Below, in pieces: positions 24,991 through 36,223 of a stretch of DNA of 49,351 bases. The notes under the pieces were generated by a model. That model was not told where the DNA came from. It saw only the letters and a list, made by a program, of their open reading frames with translations, and ran no database searches. A program made the translations under genes and the position numbers. The stretch comes from Actinomycetes bacterium (lineage in GTDB: Bacteria > Actinomycetota > Acidimicrobiia > Acidimicrobiales > Bog-793), in assembly GCA_021829645.1 (NCBI GenBank), contig JAKBPI010000019.1, positions 1-49,351 on the forward strand, read 5' to 3'. Each line of letters starts with the position of its first letter. The first letter of the stretch is position 1.

Positions 24991-26286
24991 TCAACAAGCT
25001 TTGATAATTGAATTAACTGAAATGCCTTTGTAAAGGTAATTGAGCCTGGTGGCTGCAGAACGCCATGTGTAGACAGAAGCTTTCAAGAGGCCTGCCCGGC
25101 CAAGCCTGGCTTGCAATTCAGAGTCACGAAGCACCTTTACGAGTACATCGGCGTAGTCGACGACAGAGTGTCCGCTTACCAAAAACCCCTCTTTATCGTT
25201 CTCGATAAGCGTAGACAGGCCTCCCACGTCAGCCGCTATCACTGGCGTAGCGCAGGCCATAGCTTCTAGAGCAACCAGCCCGAAGGATTCGCTACGGCTG
25301 GGAACTATAACACAATCAGCAGCTCGGTAGAACGTAGACAAGACCTCGTGAGGCTGCGGAGGTAAAAATATAATATCTTGACCCATACCGGCATCTTGTA
25401 CAAAAAGCTTCAACGATTCATACCAATCGGCACTTCCGCTTCCGCTGGGTCCACCCAAAAGAAGCAACTTGGCATTTTTTATGCCCAATTCTTCCAGCAT
25501 CGTAAATGCCCCTATAGCGATATCCACACTTTTCAAAGGCTGCATCCTACCGACAAAAAGTACCAGGGGGGGATTTGGAAAGGAAGAACTCAGCTCTATA
25601 CCATAATTGAAATCCACGTATTCGCCAAGCGCACTTTTTGCAAAATCTCTGTTGCCGGGCTGGAAAAAAGATTTTTCTATTCCCGGAGATATGATTGCCA
25701 ATCTCGCCATATCTACTCCGTATAGCTCCATCAGATCCGCCACTTCGGCATCACAGGAAGCAGTCACCACGTCGGAACAAGCAGCAATCATGGCTTCCTT
25801 CTCAATTCTTCTTATGGATGCTGCCAGATCAGAATTGCCTTGACCCTGTAGAACTTTGACTTTTTCCAAAGTGTGAAATGTCGTGACCAAAGGAATTTCC
25901 AATTGGTGTTTTACTTCATGTCCCACCAGTGCAGACAGCCAGTAATTGGCGTGGATCGCCATAACTGGGTCTTCGTAGTCATTGTCCCGATCAATCAGCA
26001 AAGCCGTAATTTTATCTGCCATCTCATCCATATGATCGAGAAACTCAGCGTGTGTCAAAGGTCTCAATGGTCCGGATTCGATATTGAATATCCGAAATCC
26101 AGGCTCTACTTCAATTACAGGTGGTGTATTTGGAGCACAGGCTCGTGCATATACATCACAGACAACTCCGGATCTGGCTAAAGCCGACGCCAACTCTCTG
26201 ACGTATACATTCAGCCCTCCTCCATCGCCGACTCCTGGCTGATCAAGCGGAGAAGTGTGTAGCGATAGGACGGCAATGTGAGTCAT
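24991..26286 (-). CDS. mshA: Glycosyltransferase family 4, D-inositol-3-phosphate glycosyltransferase-like
   Basis: 431 residues of a GT-B retaining enzyme. SLHTSPLDQPGVGDGGGLNV matches the MshA start (SLHTSPxxQPGxGDxGGMNVY). LVTTFHTLEKVK, VLFVGRMQPLKSVD and the UDP-sugar EX7E motif in SRSESFGLVALEAMA follow. MshA links GlcNAc from UDP-GlcNAc to inositol-3-phosphate, the first step of mycothiol synthesis. The N-terminus supports MshA, but other actinobacterial GT4 enzymes share this pattern, and none of mshB, mshC or mshD is adjacent. ATG start without clear SD. Confidence 0.75.
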   Translation of the reverse strand: MTHIAVLSLHTSPLDQPGVGDGGGLNVYVRELASALARSGVVCDVYARACAPNTPPVIEVEPGFRIFNIESGPLRPLTHAEFLDHMDEMADKITALLIDRDNDYEDPVMAIHANYWLSALVGHEVKHQLEIPLVTTFHTLEKVKVLQGQGNSDLAASIRRIEKEAMIAACSDVVTASCDAEVADLMELYGVDMARLAIISPGIEKSFFQPGNRDFAKSALGEYVDFNYGIELSSSFPNPPLVLFVGRMQPLKSVDIAIGAFTMLEELGIKNAKLLLLGGPSGSGSADWYESLKLFVQDAGMGQDIIFLPPQPHEVLSTFYRAADCVIVPSRSESFGLVALEAMACATPVIAADVGGLSTLIENDKEGFLVSGHSVVDYADVLVKVLRDSELQARLGRAGLLKASVYTWRSAATRLNYLYKGISVNSIIKAC

Positions 26287-26380
26287 AATATAACCATACT
26301 AGACTAGTTTCTCTCTAAATAACATACCATTCAGCGTAGAGAATCTACTATCAAGATACTAACCTCTTATCTCATAGCTG

Positions 26381-26650
26381 TTAGTTATGACTACGATGTA
26401 ATGAACACCTTTGAGCCAAGGGGTCTGCTTTGAGAATCTCTACCTCGACATCTCCGTCACATTCTTGGCATTTGCCGTAACCAGCGGTGTCTATGCGAGT
26501 CAGCACTTCCTCCATGTGAATTAGCTTTTTCTCCAGTTCATTGAGCAAAGACGATAGCTTGTCGTTATCCGACTCAAACTTGCCGACAATTGCCGGAGCT
26601 ACTTCGGAAACGCTCTCGGCAGATGCTTCTTTTTCGTCAAAATACGTCAT
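26381..26650 (-). CDS. DksA/TraR-type zinc-finger protein
   Basis: 89 residues. An acidic N-terminal part is followed by a helical segment (KLSSLLNELEKKLIHMEEVL) and a C-terminal zinc finger CQECDGDVEVEILKADPLAQ ending RCSLH. The last zinc ligand, usually a fourth cysteine, appears to be histidine. DksA-type proteins bind the RNA polymerase secondary channel; small actinobacterial forms such as RbpA-unrelated TraR/DksA proteins are of uncertain role. The ATG is one codon after a TTG alternative. It lies between the mshA-like gene and an ABC exporter pair on the same strand. Confidence 0.75.
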   Translation of the reverse strand: MTYFDEKEASAESVSEVAPAIVGKFESDNDKLSSLLNELEKKLIHMEEVLTRIDTAGYGKCQECDGDVEVEILKADPLAQRCSLHRSHN

Positions 26651-26751
26651 CAAGAAATGATTTTACCATGCCTAGCGAATTCCGTTTGCTATCTCTTCAA
26701 ACACAAAAGAGCTAAATCGCCGTCCAAAATCGCAGTTGAAGTCTTTGGCTT

Positions 26752-27543
26752 CTACACCCTTTTTGTGTCGCCCCTAAACTTCACTACAGCCCCGATAAAA
26801 AAAATGGCAAACCACACAATGGTATTGAGCAGCCAAATAATATCGAAATTGGACTGCAAAAGAGGGTAATGAACTATCTCATTTATGCCATAGAGGGGGG
26901 TGTAATAAGCTATCTCTCTTATTGCATGAGGGAATTGACTGAGAGGAATAAAAATTCCCCCGGCAAAAGAAAACAAAATTAACCCAAAGGCTATAAATTG
27001 CATGGCATTTTCAGAAGGGACCAGATATCCCACAAAAATACCAAATACGGCAAAAACCAAGGATCCTATCCAAACGCATGCTGCACAAGCAATCCAGATC
27101 TCGACGGGCATATGTGCTTTGTGTCCTATCACCCCCACCACAAAGACGGCTGTCAACGATATCAAGGATAAGACAAGAGAGGTTATTGTCTTGATAGCTA
27201 TATAGGCACTCCCCGACAAGGGCGTGGTACGCAATTGGCGACTCCATCCCGCAATACGCTCCAGGGAAATGATAGACCCTCCAAAAGATGCGGCCTGAAC
27301 CGCCCCGTATAAGGCAAGAGAGATGACAAGAAATGCAGATAGGTTACCCACCCCCAACGGTCTTTTTGCATCCTTGGCAGAGAAAGTAAAAATAAATGAC
27401 AAAATAACAGGCATAAGCAAAACCGATAGCATAGTCCGCTTGTTGCGCAGTAACCTTCTTGTCTCCAACAGGATCAGATCGAAACTGAAACCACCATACC
27501 TGGGTGTTTTATCCGCCAAAGTGGCTTCTTTAGCTGAATTCAT
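26752..27543 (-). CDS. ABC-2 type exporter permease
   Basis: 263 residues with six predicted membrane segments, the ABC-2 permease layout: LLETRRLLRNKRTMLSVLLMPVILSFIFTF at the start, AVQAASFGGSIISLERIAGW (the conserved loop with a helix), VFGIFVGYLVPSENAMQFI and a PLSQFPHAIREIAYYTPLYG segment typical of the family. It pairs with the ATPase gene 37 bp upstream. Substrate unknown; relatives export lipids, antibiotics or other hydrophobic compounds. SD AAAGG 8 nt before the ATG. Confidence 0.88.
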   Translation of the reverse strand: MNSAKEATLADKTPRYGGFSFDLILLETRRLLRNKRTMLSVLLMPVILSFIFTFSAKDAKRPLGVGNLSAFLVISLALYGAVQAASFGGSIISLERIAGWSRQLRTTPLSGSAYIAIKTITSLVLSLISLTAVFVVGVIGHKAHMPVEIWIACAACVWIGSLVFAVFGIFVGYLVPSENAMQFIAFGLILFSFAGGIFIPLSQFPHAIREIAYYTPLYGINEIVHYPLLQSNFDIIWLLNTIVWFAIFFIGAVVKFRGDTKRV

Positions 27544-27580
27544 AAAAGTACCTTTCTCAAAAAAACTAATATGATGTCTT

Positions 27581-28510
27581 TCATTGGTTAGTCGTCAGGT
27601 TGAGAAAAGTCTCCTCCAAACCAGCGAGAGAAATTTCTAGATTTGCAGCATCTGTTTCCAGTAAAAGGTACTTAGCCACAAGATCACTGTCATGACAAAC
27701 GATTTCCAGTTTATTATGTGATAAATCCGCCGAAACAACCCCTTGTATGTTCAGCAATGCCTCTTTGTCAAGAGAAGAGATGTGTGCACGAACTGTTTTA
27801 TTTGAAGAGAGTGACTTGACTTCCATGGGAGTGCCGTCCGCCACAATGCTGCCCTTTTTAATGAGAATGATTCTGTCGGCATAATTGTCCGCTTCTTCCA
27901 GGTAATGGGTAGCAAATAAAACAGTTCTCCCCAAAGCGGCATCCTCTTTTATGGAAAGCCAGAACTGCTTCCTGCCTTCCACATCCATGCCCTGGGTCGG
28001 TTCATCCAAAATAAGCAATTCCGGCTCAGGCAGAAGCGCCATGGCAAAACGCAACCTCTGCTGCTCTCCTCCGGAGCAAGATTTTACCAGTGAATTGGCT
28101 ATATGGGTTATCCCGGCTCTTGACATGACGGCATCAATGGCACTTTTCTTATCGTATATCGAAGCCATGAATTGCAGTGTTTCCAGAACCGTATAGTCGT
28201 GGAGCAAACCCCCGGTTTGCATCACGGCTGCCACCATACCAAGTGACACGGCACGACGCGGCGGCATGGAAAGTACACTTACGCTTCCTTGGGTGGGGTC
28301 AGACAGGCCCAAAATCATATCTATGGTAGTGGTTTTACCGGCACCGTTCGGACCTAGAAATGCTACGACTTCACCTCTTGTTATATTGAGGTCGAGCCCA
28401 TTGACCGCCTGTACGCCTCCATAATACTTATGCAGGTCTCGCAATTCAATGGCTGTCGAATGCTTTTGACCAACGCTCGGCCCCTCATGGGCATTACTGT
28501 TATCTGACAC
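27581..28510 (-). CDS. ABC transporter ATP-binding protein (drug/ABC-2 export type)
   Basis: 309 residues. Walker A GPNGAGKTT, Q-loop AVMQTGGLL, signature CSGGEQQRLRFAMAL, Walker B LLILDEPTQGMD and H-loop ATHYLEEAD are all intact. A C-terminal domain of about 85 residues follows, as in DrrA-type exporters. It energises the permease encoded 37 bp downstream; both face away from gmd. Start is GTG with AAAGGGG about 9 nt upstream. Confidence 0.93.
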   Translation of the reverse strand: MSDNSNAHEGPSVGQKHSTAIELRDLHKYYGGVQAVNGLDLNITRGEVVAFLGPNGAGKTTTIDMILGLSDPTQGSVSVLSMPPRRAVSLGMVAAVMQTGGLLHDYTVLETLQFMASIYDKKSAIDAVMSRAGITHIANSLVKSCSGGEQQRLRFAMALLPEPELLILDEPTQGMDVEGRKQFWLSIKEDAALGRTVLFATHYLEEADNYADRIILIKKGSIVADGTPMEVKSLSSNKTVRAHISSLDKEALLNIQGVVSADLSHNKLEIVCHDSDLVAKYLLLETDAANLEISLAGLEETFLNLTTNQ

Positions 28511-28624
28511 AAGCTATGCCCCTTTCGGCAAAGACAAACTACACTATAGATCATCCAATTGCTTTTGTCTGGATATGTACAGACTGTTGTCTATTTTTCG
28601 CAAGTAAACAGAACCCAGAGGCGT

Positions 28625-30063
<1,439 letters not shown>

Positions 30064-32583
30064 ATGGCACAATGGTCAGGCAATGGCTCTAGGCCAAACA
30101 GTCAGCCGCAGGAGGAGCCAAATATAGACCTATTGCCGTGGGTAGGGGCATACAACCTCAAGGATGCCGTTGCTGGCAAAAACGACAGGCAACAGTCAAA
30201 CAAGCAAAACAGCGAAGTAGCGAGTGAGGAATTTGCTGAAAAGTCTTACGTCACCAATGCGATTTATAAGAGTGAAGAAACGGCTGAGTTTGCCGACAAG
30301 CAGACAGCAGAGCAAGGCTCCAATCCTGAAAATACCGTTCAAGAGGGTGAAAGCACTAACGACGCAAGCGCCAACCCACCGGAAACAGAATTGACATCTC
30401 CCGAACAAGACGAGAAAATCGATATTGCGCTCTCGCAAGCACCAACTGCAGATCTTAACGTCGGAGCAGACGCCAGCGCTGACAAGGATACAAAAAGTGC
30501 TGTGGATATTAAAATTGCTGTTCAAGCCACTTCTTTTGCTTCAGAGCGTACGCACTTAGAGGACTTAGTTCAGCAGTCAGATATAGTTATCGAAAATATC
30601 CAACCCAGTTTAGATGCCGGCAGATTTCTGCCAAAATTTACCGTAGGGGACAAGGTCAAAGTCAAAGCAGACATCTTCAGCTATGGTAGCCATCGAATAA
30701 GAGCCAACGTTCGCTGGCGTTACACACATACCCTGTATTGGGAAGAAGCCACCATGATATCGGACGGCAATGATCTTTTCAGTTCGGAAATCACACTCGA
30801 AGCACCGGGCAAATATGAAATTGTCGTTCAGGCCAACATAGATGAGCTTTCGAATTGGCTGGAAACCGTAAAGGCTAAAACAGAAGCGGGTATTTTTGAC
30901 AAAAATGACGTCACTATTGGAGAACATCTAATAAAGCGAGACCTTATAGACTGGCTGGAAAAGGAAACGGAAAAACATCTGATGAGCGCAGATGACGATC
31001 GGTTACCGGAAGCCAAACATGATCTGGAAGAAATAAAGTCCATCAACAGAACACTGCGAAGAGCTTCTGATCTACCCACAATGCTTTCCGTCATTCATGC
31101 TCTTGATCAAGCCAAGGGAGTCTTGGCTGCCAGACCTGTGGCCTACTCATCGGCAAAAACTCTACAGGCAGCCAAAACAGCTCTTTATGCTCAACGGCCA
31201 TTGTGTACATTCTCTTCATGGTACGAGTGCTTCCCTCGCTCAACGAGCTCAGAACAGACTAAACACGGCACCATAAAGGATCTGATAAATCGCCTTGACT
31301 ATATAGCGGAGATGGGATTTGACATTTTATACTTACCTCCCATCCACCCGATAGGGTTCACCAACAGAAAGGGGAAAAACAACTCTTTGAAAGCAGAGCC
31401 TGACGATGTCGGAAGTCCTTGGGCAATAGGATCCCCAGACGGAGGTCACGAAGCCATAGCAAAAGAGTTGGGTAGCTTACAAGACTTTAATGAACTCGTC
31501 AAAGCCGCCGGTAAAATGGGTATGGAAGTAGCACTGGATCTCGCTTTCCAATGCTCTCCGGATCACCCATGGGTCACGGAGCATCCCAATTGGTTCAGCA
31601 AAAGACCAGATGGAACAATAGCGTGTGCAGAAAATCCACCTAAGCGCTACGAAGACGTCTACCCGATCAACTTTGACACAGATGATAAAGAAAATCTCTG
31701 GCATGCTCTTTATGACGTCGTCACCACTTGGCGCAACAGAGGTGTGCGTATATTCAGGGTAGACAACCCTCATACAAAACCTTTTGACTTTTGGGAGTGG
31801 CTGATCTCAAAAGTTCACCATGATGACCCTGGCGTTATCTTTTTAGCAGAAGCTTTTACACGTCCAAAAATTATGCACTATCTGGCAAAACTCGGTTTTG
31901 ATCAGTCCTATACCTACTACACATGGCGCGATACAAAAGAAGAGCTTATCGATTACTTCAACGAACTGGCACACGGAACAGGAAGTGCTTATTTTCGTCC
32001 AAACATCTGGCCCAATACACCGGACATATTGGCAAAAAGTTTACAACGCGGCGGACGACCGGCTTTTATTTCCCGTCTTATCATGGCCGGAGGGATGTCG
32101 ACAAACTATGGTATTTACGGACCGGCATTTGAACTGCTTCATTCTACTCCCGTACAATCCGGAAGTGAAGAATACCGTCACTCTGAAAAATACGAAGTGA
32201 AACATTACAACTTAGCTCAGGAAAATTCCATTTCACCGGTGATCAAAGCTTTAAATAGAGCCCGCAAGACACACCCCGCCCTGCAAAACATGGACTCTCT
32301 AAAATTTCATAAAACAGAAAATAGCAACATCATCTGTTGGTCCAAAACTGATGCCGTGACCGGAGACATCGTCATAGGTATAGTCAACATAGACCCTTTG
32401 GGGACGCAATCCGGTTTTGTGGAACTGGACTTGCCGGCGTTACTCATTCACTCTGATGCATCCTACAAAGTACACGATTTACTGGATGATTGCACTTATG
32501 AATGGAAGGGCGCTAAAAACTTTGTCATCTTCGACCCGGAAGTACGCTCAGCTCACCTTTTTGAAGTGATCCTGAACAGGTAA
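30064..32583 (+). CDS. glgE: Alpha-1,4-glucan:maltose-1-phosphate maltosyltransferase
   Basis: 839 residues. After a 174-residue acidic, low-complexity N-terminus (not part of the family) the GlgE core starts at IENIQPSLDAGRF and covers about 665 residues, the usual length. A GH13_3 barrel follows: FYLPPIHPIG-like DILYLPPIHPIG, nucleophile Asp567 in RVDNPHTKP and acid Glu596 in AEAFTRP (29 apart, as in Streptomyces GlgE). It transfers maltosyl units from maltose 1-phosphate to growing glucan. SD AGGAG before the ATG. First gene of the glgE-treS/mak-malQ-glgB run. Confidence 0.95.
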   Translation: MAQWSGNGSRPNSQPQEEPNIDLLPWVGAYNLKDAVAGKNDRQQSNKQNSEVASEEFAEKSYVTNAIYKSEETAEFADKQTAEQGSNPENTVQEGESTNDASANPPETELTSPEQDEKIDIALSQAPTADLNVGADASADKDTKSAVDIKIAVQATSFASERTHLEDLVQQSDIVIENIQPSLDAGRFLPKFTVGDKVKVKADIFSYGSHRIRANVRWRYTHTLYWEEATMISDGNDLFSSEITLEAPGKYEIVVQANIDELSNWLETVKAKTEAGIFDKNDVTIGEHLIKRDLIDWLEKETEKHLMSADDDRLPEAKHDLEEIKSINRTLRRASDLPTMLSVIHALDQAKGVLAARPVAYSSAKTLQAAKTALYAQRPLCTFSSWYECFPRSTSSEQTKHGTIKDLINRLDYIAEMGFDILYLPPIHPIGFTNRKGKNNSLKAEPDDVGSPWAIGSPDGGHEAIAKELGSLQDFNELVKAAGKMGMEVALDLAFQCSPDHPWVTEHPNWFSKRPDGTIACAENPPKRYEDVYPINFDTDDKENLWHALYDVVTTWRNRGVRIFRVDNPHTKPFDFWEWLISKVHHDDPGVIFLAEAFTRPKIMHYLAKLGFDQSYTYYTWRDTKEELIDYFNELAHGTGSAYFRPNIWPNTPDILAKSLQRGGRPAFISRLIMAGGMSTNYGIYGPAFELLHSTPVQSGSEEYRHSEKYEVKHYNLAQENSISPVIKALNRARKTHPALQNMDSLKFHKTENSNIICWSKTDAVTGDIVIGIVNIDPLGTQSGFVELDLPALLIHSDASYKVHDLLDDCTYEWKGAKNFVIFDPEVRSAHLFEVILNR

Positions 32584-32603
32584 AAACTTACTTCTGATAT
32601 ATT

Positions 32604-35600
32604 TTGGATAATGTGACAATAAACACTCCTCTTACAGTGCAACAAAGTGACTGTCCGGATTGGTATAAAGATGCCATTATTTACGAAATCCACGTCAGGG
32701 CATATTTCGACTCGGATGGAGACGGGAAAGGTGACATACAGGGCCTGATAGCCAAACTGCCTTACATCAAAGATCTGGGGGTAACGGCTATTTGGATATT
32801 ACCTTTTTACAAATCACCGCTCAGAGACGACGGCTACGACATAGCCGAATATACCTCCGTTCATGAGGACTACGGAGATATCGGTGATTTTAAGCTTTTG
32901 ATAGAAAAAGCACATCTGCTGGGATTGAAGGTTATTACTGAACTTGTTCTCAACCATACTTCCGATCAACACCCTTGGTTTCAAAGGTCCAGAACAGCCT
33001 CAAAAGGAAGCTACTGGCATAATTTTTATGTCTGGAGCGAAAAACCCGATAAGTTTCTCGAAGCACGTGTAATTTTTAAAGATTTTGAGCGTTCCAACTG
33101 GACTTTTGACCCTGTTGCCGATCAATATTACTGGCATAGATTTTACTCTCATCAACCCGATCTTAATTTTGATCATCCACCTGTCAGAAGAAGGCTCATG
33201 CGCATAGTTGACTTTTGGCTAAACCTTGGCGTTGACGGCCTAAGACTGGACGCTGTGCCCTATCTTTACGCAAGAGAAGATACGAATTGTGAAAACCTAC
33301 CCGAGACACATCGTTTTCTCAAAGAATTGCGCAAACATATCGATGAAAGATTTCAAAACAAAATGTTGCTGGCTGAAGCCAACCAGTGGCCGGAGGACGC
33401 CAGAGACTACTTCGGCGACGATGATGAGTGCCATATGGCATTCCATTTTCCTTTAATGCCGCGACTCTTTATGGCTCTGCAAATGGAAGATCGTTTTCCG
33501 GTTGTAGATATATTACAACAGACACCTGCTGTTCCTCAAAATTGTCAATGGGCGCTGTTCTTGCGAAACCATGACGAGCTTACTTTGGAAATGGTCACTG
33601 ATGAAGAACGCGACTATATGTATAGGACGTTTGCCAAAGATGAACGATCCAGAATCAATCTTGGCATTAGAAGACGGCTGGCACCTCTCTTGGGATACAA
33701 CAGACAAAAAATTGAACTTATGAACGCTCTCCTGCTATCACTGCCGGGAACGCCGGTACTCTATTACGGAGACGAGATCGGCATGGGCGATAACATTTTT
33801 CTGGGTGACAGGAACGGTGTTCGCACCCCTATGCAATGGAACGGAGACAGGAATGCCGGATTTTCCCGCGCCAATCCTCAAAGTCTTTACTCGCCAGTCA
33901 CCATAGACCCGGAATGTCACTACGAGTCAGTCAATGTTGAAGCACAGCTATACAACTCTGACTCCTTGTTGCGCTTTATCAGACAACTCCTCACACTGAG
34001 AAAGCGCTACCCTATTTTTGGACGCGGATCTCTCAGTATAGTGCACTCCGATAATCCAAGTATTCTTTCTTTCTTGCGACACGGTGTCAATAAAACTATG
34101 ACGGAGGAGACCTCATACGATAACCGAGTAGAAGACACTTTACTTACAAAACAAGCTGTTAGCGATGAAGAACCTGTCTTAGTCATTGCTAATTTATCAA
34201 GATACGCTCAGGCGGTTCAACTTGATTTGAGCGAGTGGTCCGGTTATACTCCGAGAGAAGTATTCGGCAAAACCCTTTTCCCTCAAATCACAGACGGAGA
34301 TTACAAGATCACCATTGGGCCTTACAGCTTTTATTGGCTCCAGCTTGAAAATAGCACTAACTCTTCTTTGGGAAACATTCCATACTACGAAATCGATTTT
34401 CCAAATCGCTGGAAAGAATTTTTTGAACCTCCTTTCGTCACCCGTCTAGAAATGTTACTCCCAGACCTGCTGACATCAAAAAAGTGGTTCCCTAGCAAAG
34501 ACAGACACATCAACCAAGTCACCGTCGTAGATTATTTTCCCCTTGACTCAGCAATAAAAAATATCATGATGGTCCTCATAGACGTAGATTATTATCTCGG
34601 AGAACAAGAAAGGTTCATGCTCTCTTTTTGCAGAATTACAGGAGAAGAAGTCGACCAATTCGAAAAGAATAACCAAAATAGTCTTTACCTTGTCTCAAAA
34701 AAAGCGTATGGCGAAAAAGAGGCCATAGTAGATGCTTACTATATGAGCTCTTTTGGAGATATGCTCATAAAAAATTGCTCCACAAAACGTCGCGGCAACC
34801 CATCCACGGCCTTTCTGAAATGCGACCTATGCGGTCCGAGCGAGCCGACGTATCTGGTAGGCAAAAATGATAGCATCTCGGGTAAAGTAATCTCTACGGA
34901 ACAAACCAACACCTCAATTGTCCTGGGCACCCAAGACGGCGATCGAATTGTCCTAAAACTTTACCGTAAAGCCGAGTCCGGATTAAATCCAGAGTTAGAA
35001 ATCGGAACCCATCTAGCAAATATGGTCAACGATTTGCCGGCCATAGAGAGACCCCGGGGGCAGTCAGCCAACCAACAAGACGACCACGGCTCTGACTACG
35101 CAGTTGCAGACACACACAACAAAAGAGCTCTGCCCGTTGCCGAGCTCAAAGGTTGGTTCTCCATAATACGCAAGTCCGAACAGCCATTTCTACTGGCCAC
35201 CATGCACAGCTATATTCCCAACGAAGGAGACGCTTGGTCTAATACCACGAGAGCACTGGGTGTTTATCTTGAAAAAGTTTTACCCTCAATTAGGGACATT
35301 TTGGAACTCTCTCCTCCGATGCAAAGTCTAACAGAAGTAGCCTTAAGCGGAGCAATTCCGGACTTAGTCAACGAAGTTTACGGCAACAGTTTACCCCTTG
35401 CCCGTCTACTGGGCACTAGATGTGCCGACCTCCACCTAGCACTTGCCGCAGATGACAAATCTGAAGACTTTAGACCGGAAATGGTAACACAGTTAGGCCA
35501 GCGTGCTCTTTATCAATCGATGCGTACCAATGCCAGAAGAACCATCAGTCAACTAAGACGCCAAATAAACGATCTGGACACCAAGACCAGACCTCTTGCA

Positions 35601-36158
35601 AAAACTATTGTTAGCTTGGAAGAAGACATTTTGTCTCAACTGGCAAAAGTAACCTCCGTACGTTCTGGATTTAGATTGAGAGTACACGGAGATCTGCACT
35701 TGGGACAGGTTCTCTTTACGGGAAATGACTACATTTTTATCGATTTCGAAGGAGAACCAGCCAGGTCAGTCACAGAAAGACGTTTGAAGCGCTCACTTTT
35801 ATTTGATATTGCCGGCGTGATCAGGTCATATCATTATGCAGGTCACGCCAGCGTGTATTTATTACAGGACAGAGGCGTCTTTGACAATAATATCGGAATG
35901 GAAAAATATTCACACGCGGCAGACTTTTTCGCCTACTGGAACAGCATCTCTTTTCTCTCCGGATATCTAAACGCTATGTCCGACTTCGCCTTCTTACCCA
36001 AAACGCCTAAAGAGATAAATGACTTGCTGTCTGCCCATTTGGTGGACAAAGCACTTTACGAAATTAGGTATGAACTTGCCCACCGTCCGTCATGGCTAAG
36101 AATTGCTTTAATGGGTCTTATTTCCTCCATGGCAACAGGGACGGAGGACGATGATTAA
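32604..36158 (+). CDS. treS-mak: Trehalose synthase fused to maltokinase
   Basis: 1184 residues. Residues 1 to about 590 are TreS, a GH13 glucosylmutase with Asp216 (LRLDAVPYLYARE), Glu258 (LLAEANQWPE) and Asp324 (RNHDEL). About 600-1184 is maltokinase (Pep2/Mak): LLTSKKWFPSKDRHI cap, HGDLHLGQ (Asp1030) and FIDFEGEPAR (Asp1047). TreS isomerises trehalose and maltose; Mak phosphorylates maltose with ATP to the substrate of GlgE. A TTG start, 20 bp after glgE, gives the first in-frame site; no strong SD. The order fits a maltose-1-phosphate glucan route. Confidence 0.95.
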   Translation: MDNVTINTPLTVQQSDCPDWYKDAIIYEIHVRAYFDSDGDGKGDIQGLIAKLPYIKDLGVTAIWILPFYKSPLRDDGYDIAEYTSVHEDYGDIGDFKLLIEKAHLLGLKVITELVLNHTSDQHPWFQRSRTASKGSYWHNFYVWSEKPDKFLEARVIFKDFERSNWTFDPVADQYYWHRFYSHQPDLNFDHPPVRRRLMRIVDFWLNLGVDGLRLDAVPYLYAREDTNCENLPETHRFLKELRKHIDERFQNKMLLAEANQWPEDARDYFGDDDECHMAFHFPLMPRLFMALQMEDRFPVVDILQQTPAVPQNCQWALFLRNHDELTLEMVTDEERDYMYRTFAKDERSRINLGIRRRLAPLLGYNRQKIELMNALLLSLPGTPVLYYGDEIGMGDNIFLGDRNGVRTPMQWNGDRNAGFSRANPQSLYSPVTIDPECHYESVNVEAQLYNSDSLLRFIRQLLTLRKRYPIFGRGSLSIVHSDNPSILSFLRHGVNKTMTEETSYDNRVEDTLLTKQAVSDEEPVLVIANLSRYAQAVQLDLSEWSGYTPREVFGKTLFPQITDGDYKITIGPYSFYWLQLENSTNSSLGNIPYYEIDFPNRWKEFFEPPFVTRLEMLLPDLLTSKKWFPSKDRHINQVTVVDYFPLDSAIKNIMMVLIDVDYYLGEQERFMLSFCRITGEEVDQFEKNNQNSLYLVSKKAYGEKEAIVDAYYMSSFGDMLIKNCSTKRRGNPSTAFLKCDLCGPSEPTYLVGKNDSISGKVISTEQTNTSIVLGTQDGDRIVLKLYRKAESGLNPELEIGTHLANMVNDLPAIERPRGQSANQQDDHGSDYAVADTHNKRALPVAELKGWFSIIRKSEQPFLLATMHSYIPNEGDAWSNTTRALGVYLEKVLPSIRDILELSPPMQSLTEVALSGAIPDLVNEVYGNSLPLARLLGTRCADLHLALAADDKSEDFRPEMVTQLGQRALYQSMRTNARRTISQLRRQINDLDTKTRPLAKTIVSLEEDILSQLAKVTSVRSGFRLRVHGDLHLGQVLFTGNDYIFIDFEGEPARSVTERRLKRSLLFDIAGVIRSYHYAGHASVYLLQDRGVFDNNIGMEKYSHAADFFAYWNSISFLSGYLNAMSDFAFLPKTPKEINDLLSAHLVDKALYEIRYELAHRPSWLRIALMGLISSMATGTEDDD

Positions 36159-36223
36159 AAAATAGTTCTTGTTACTGTAAATAATCGACCGGTATCTATT
36201 TTGGTATATCATCCATACATACC

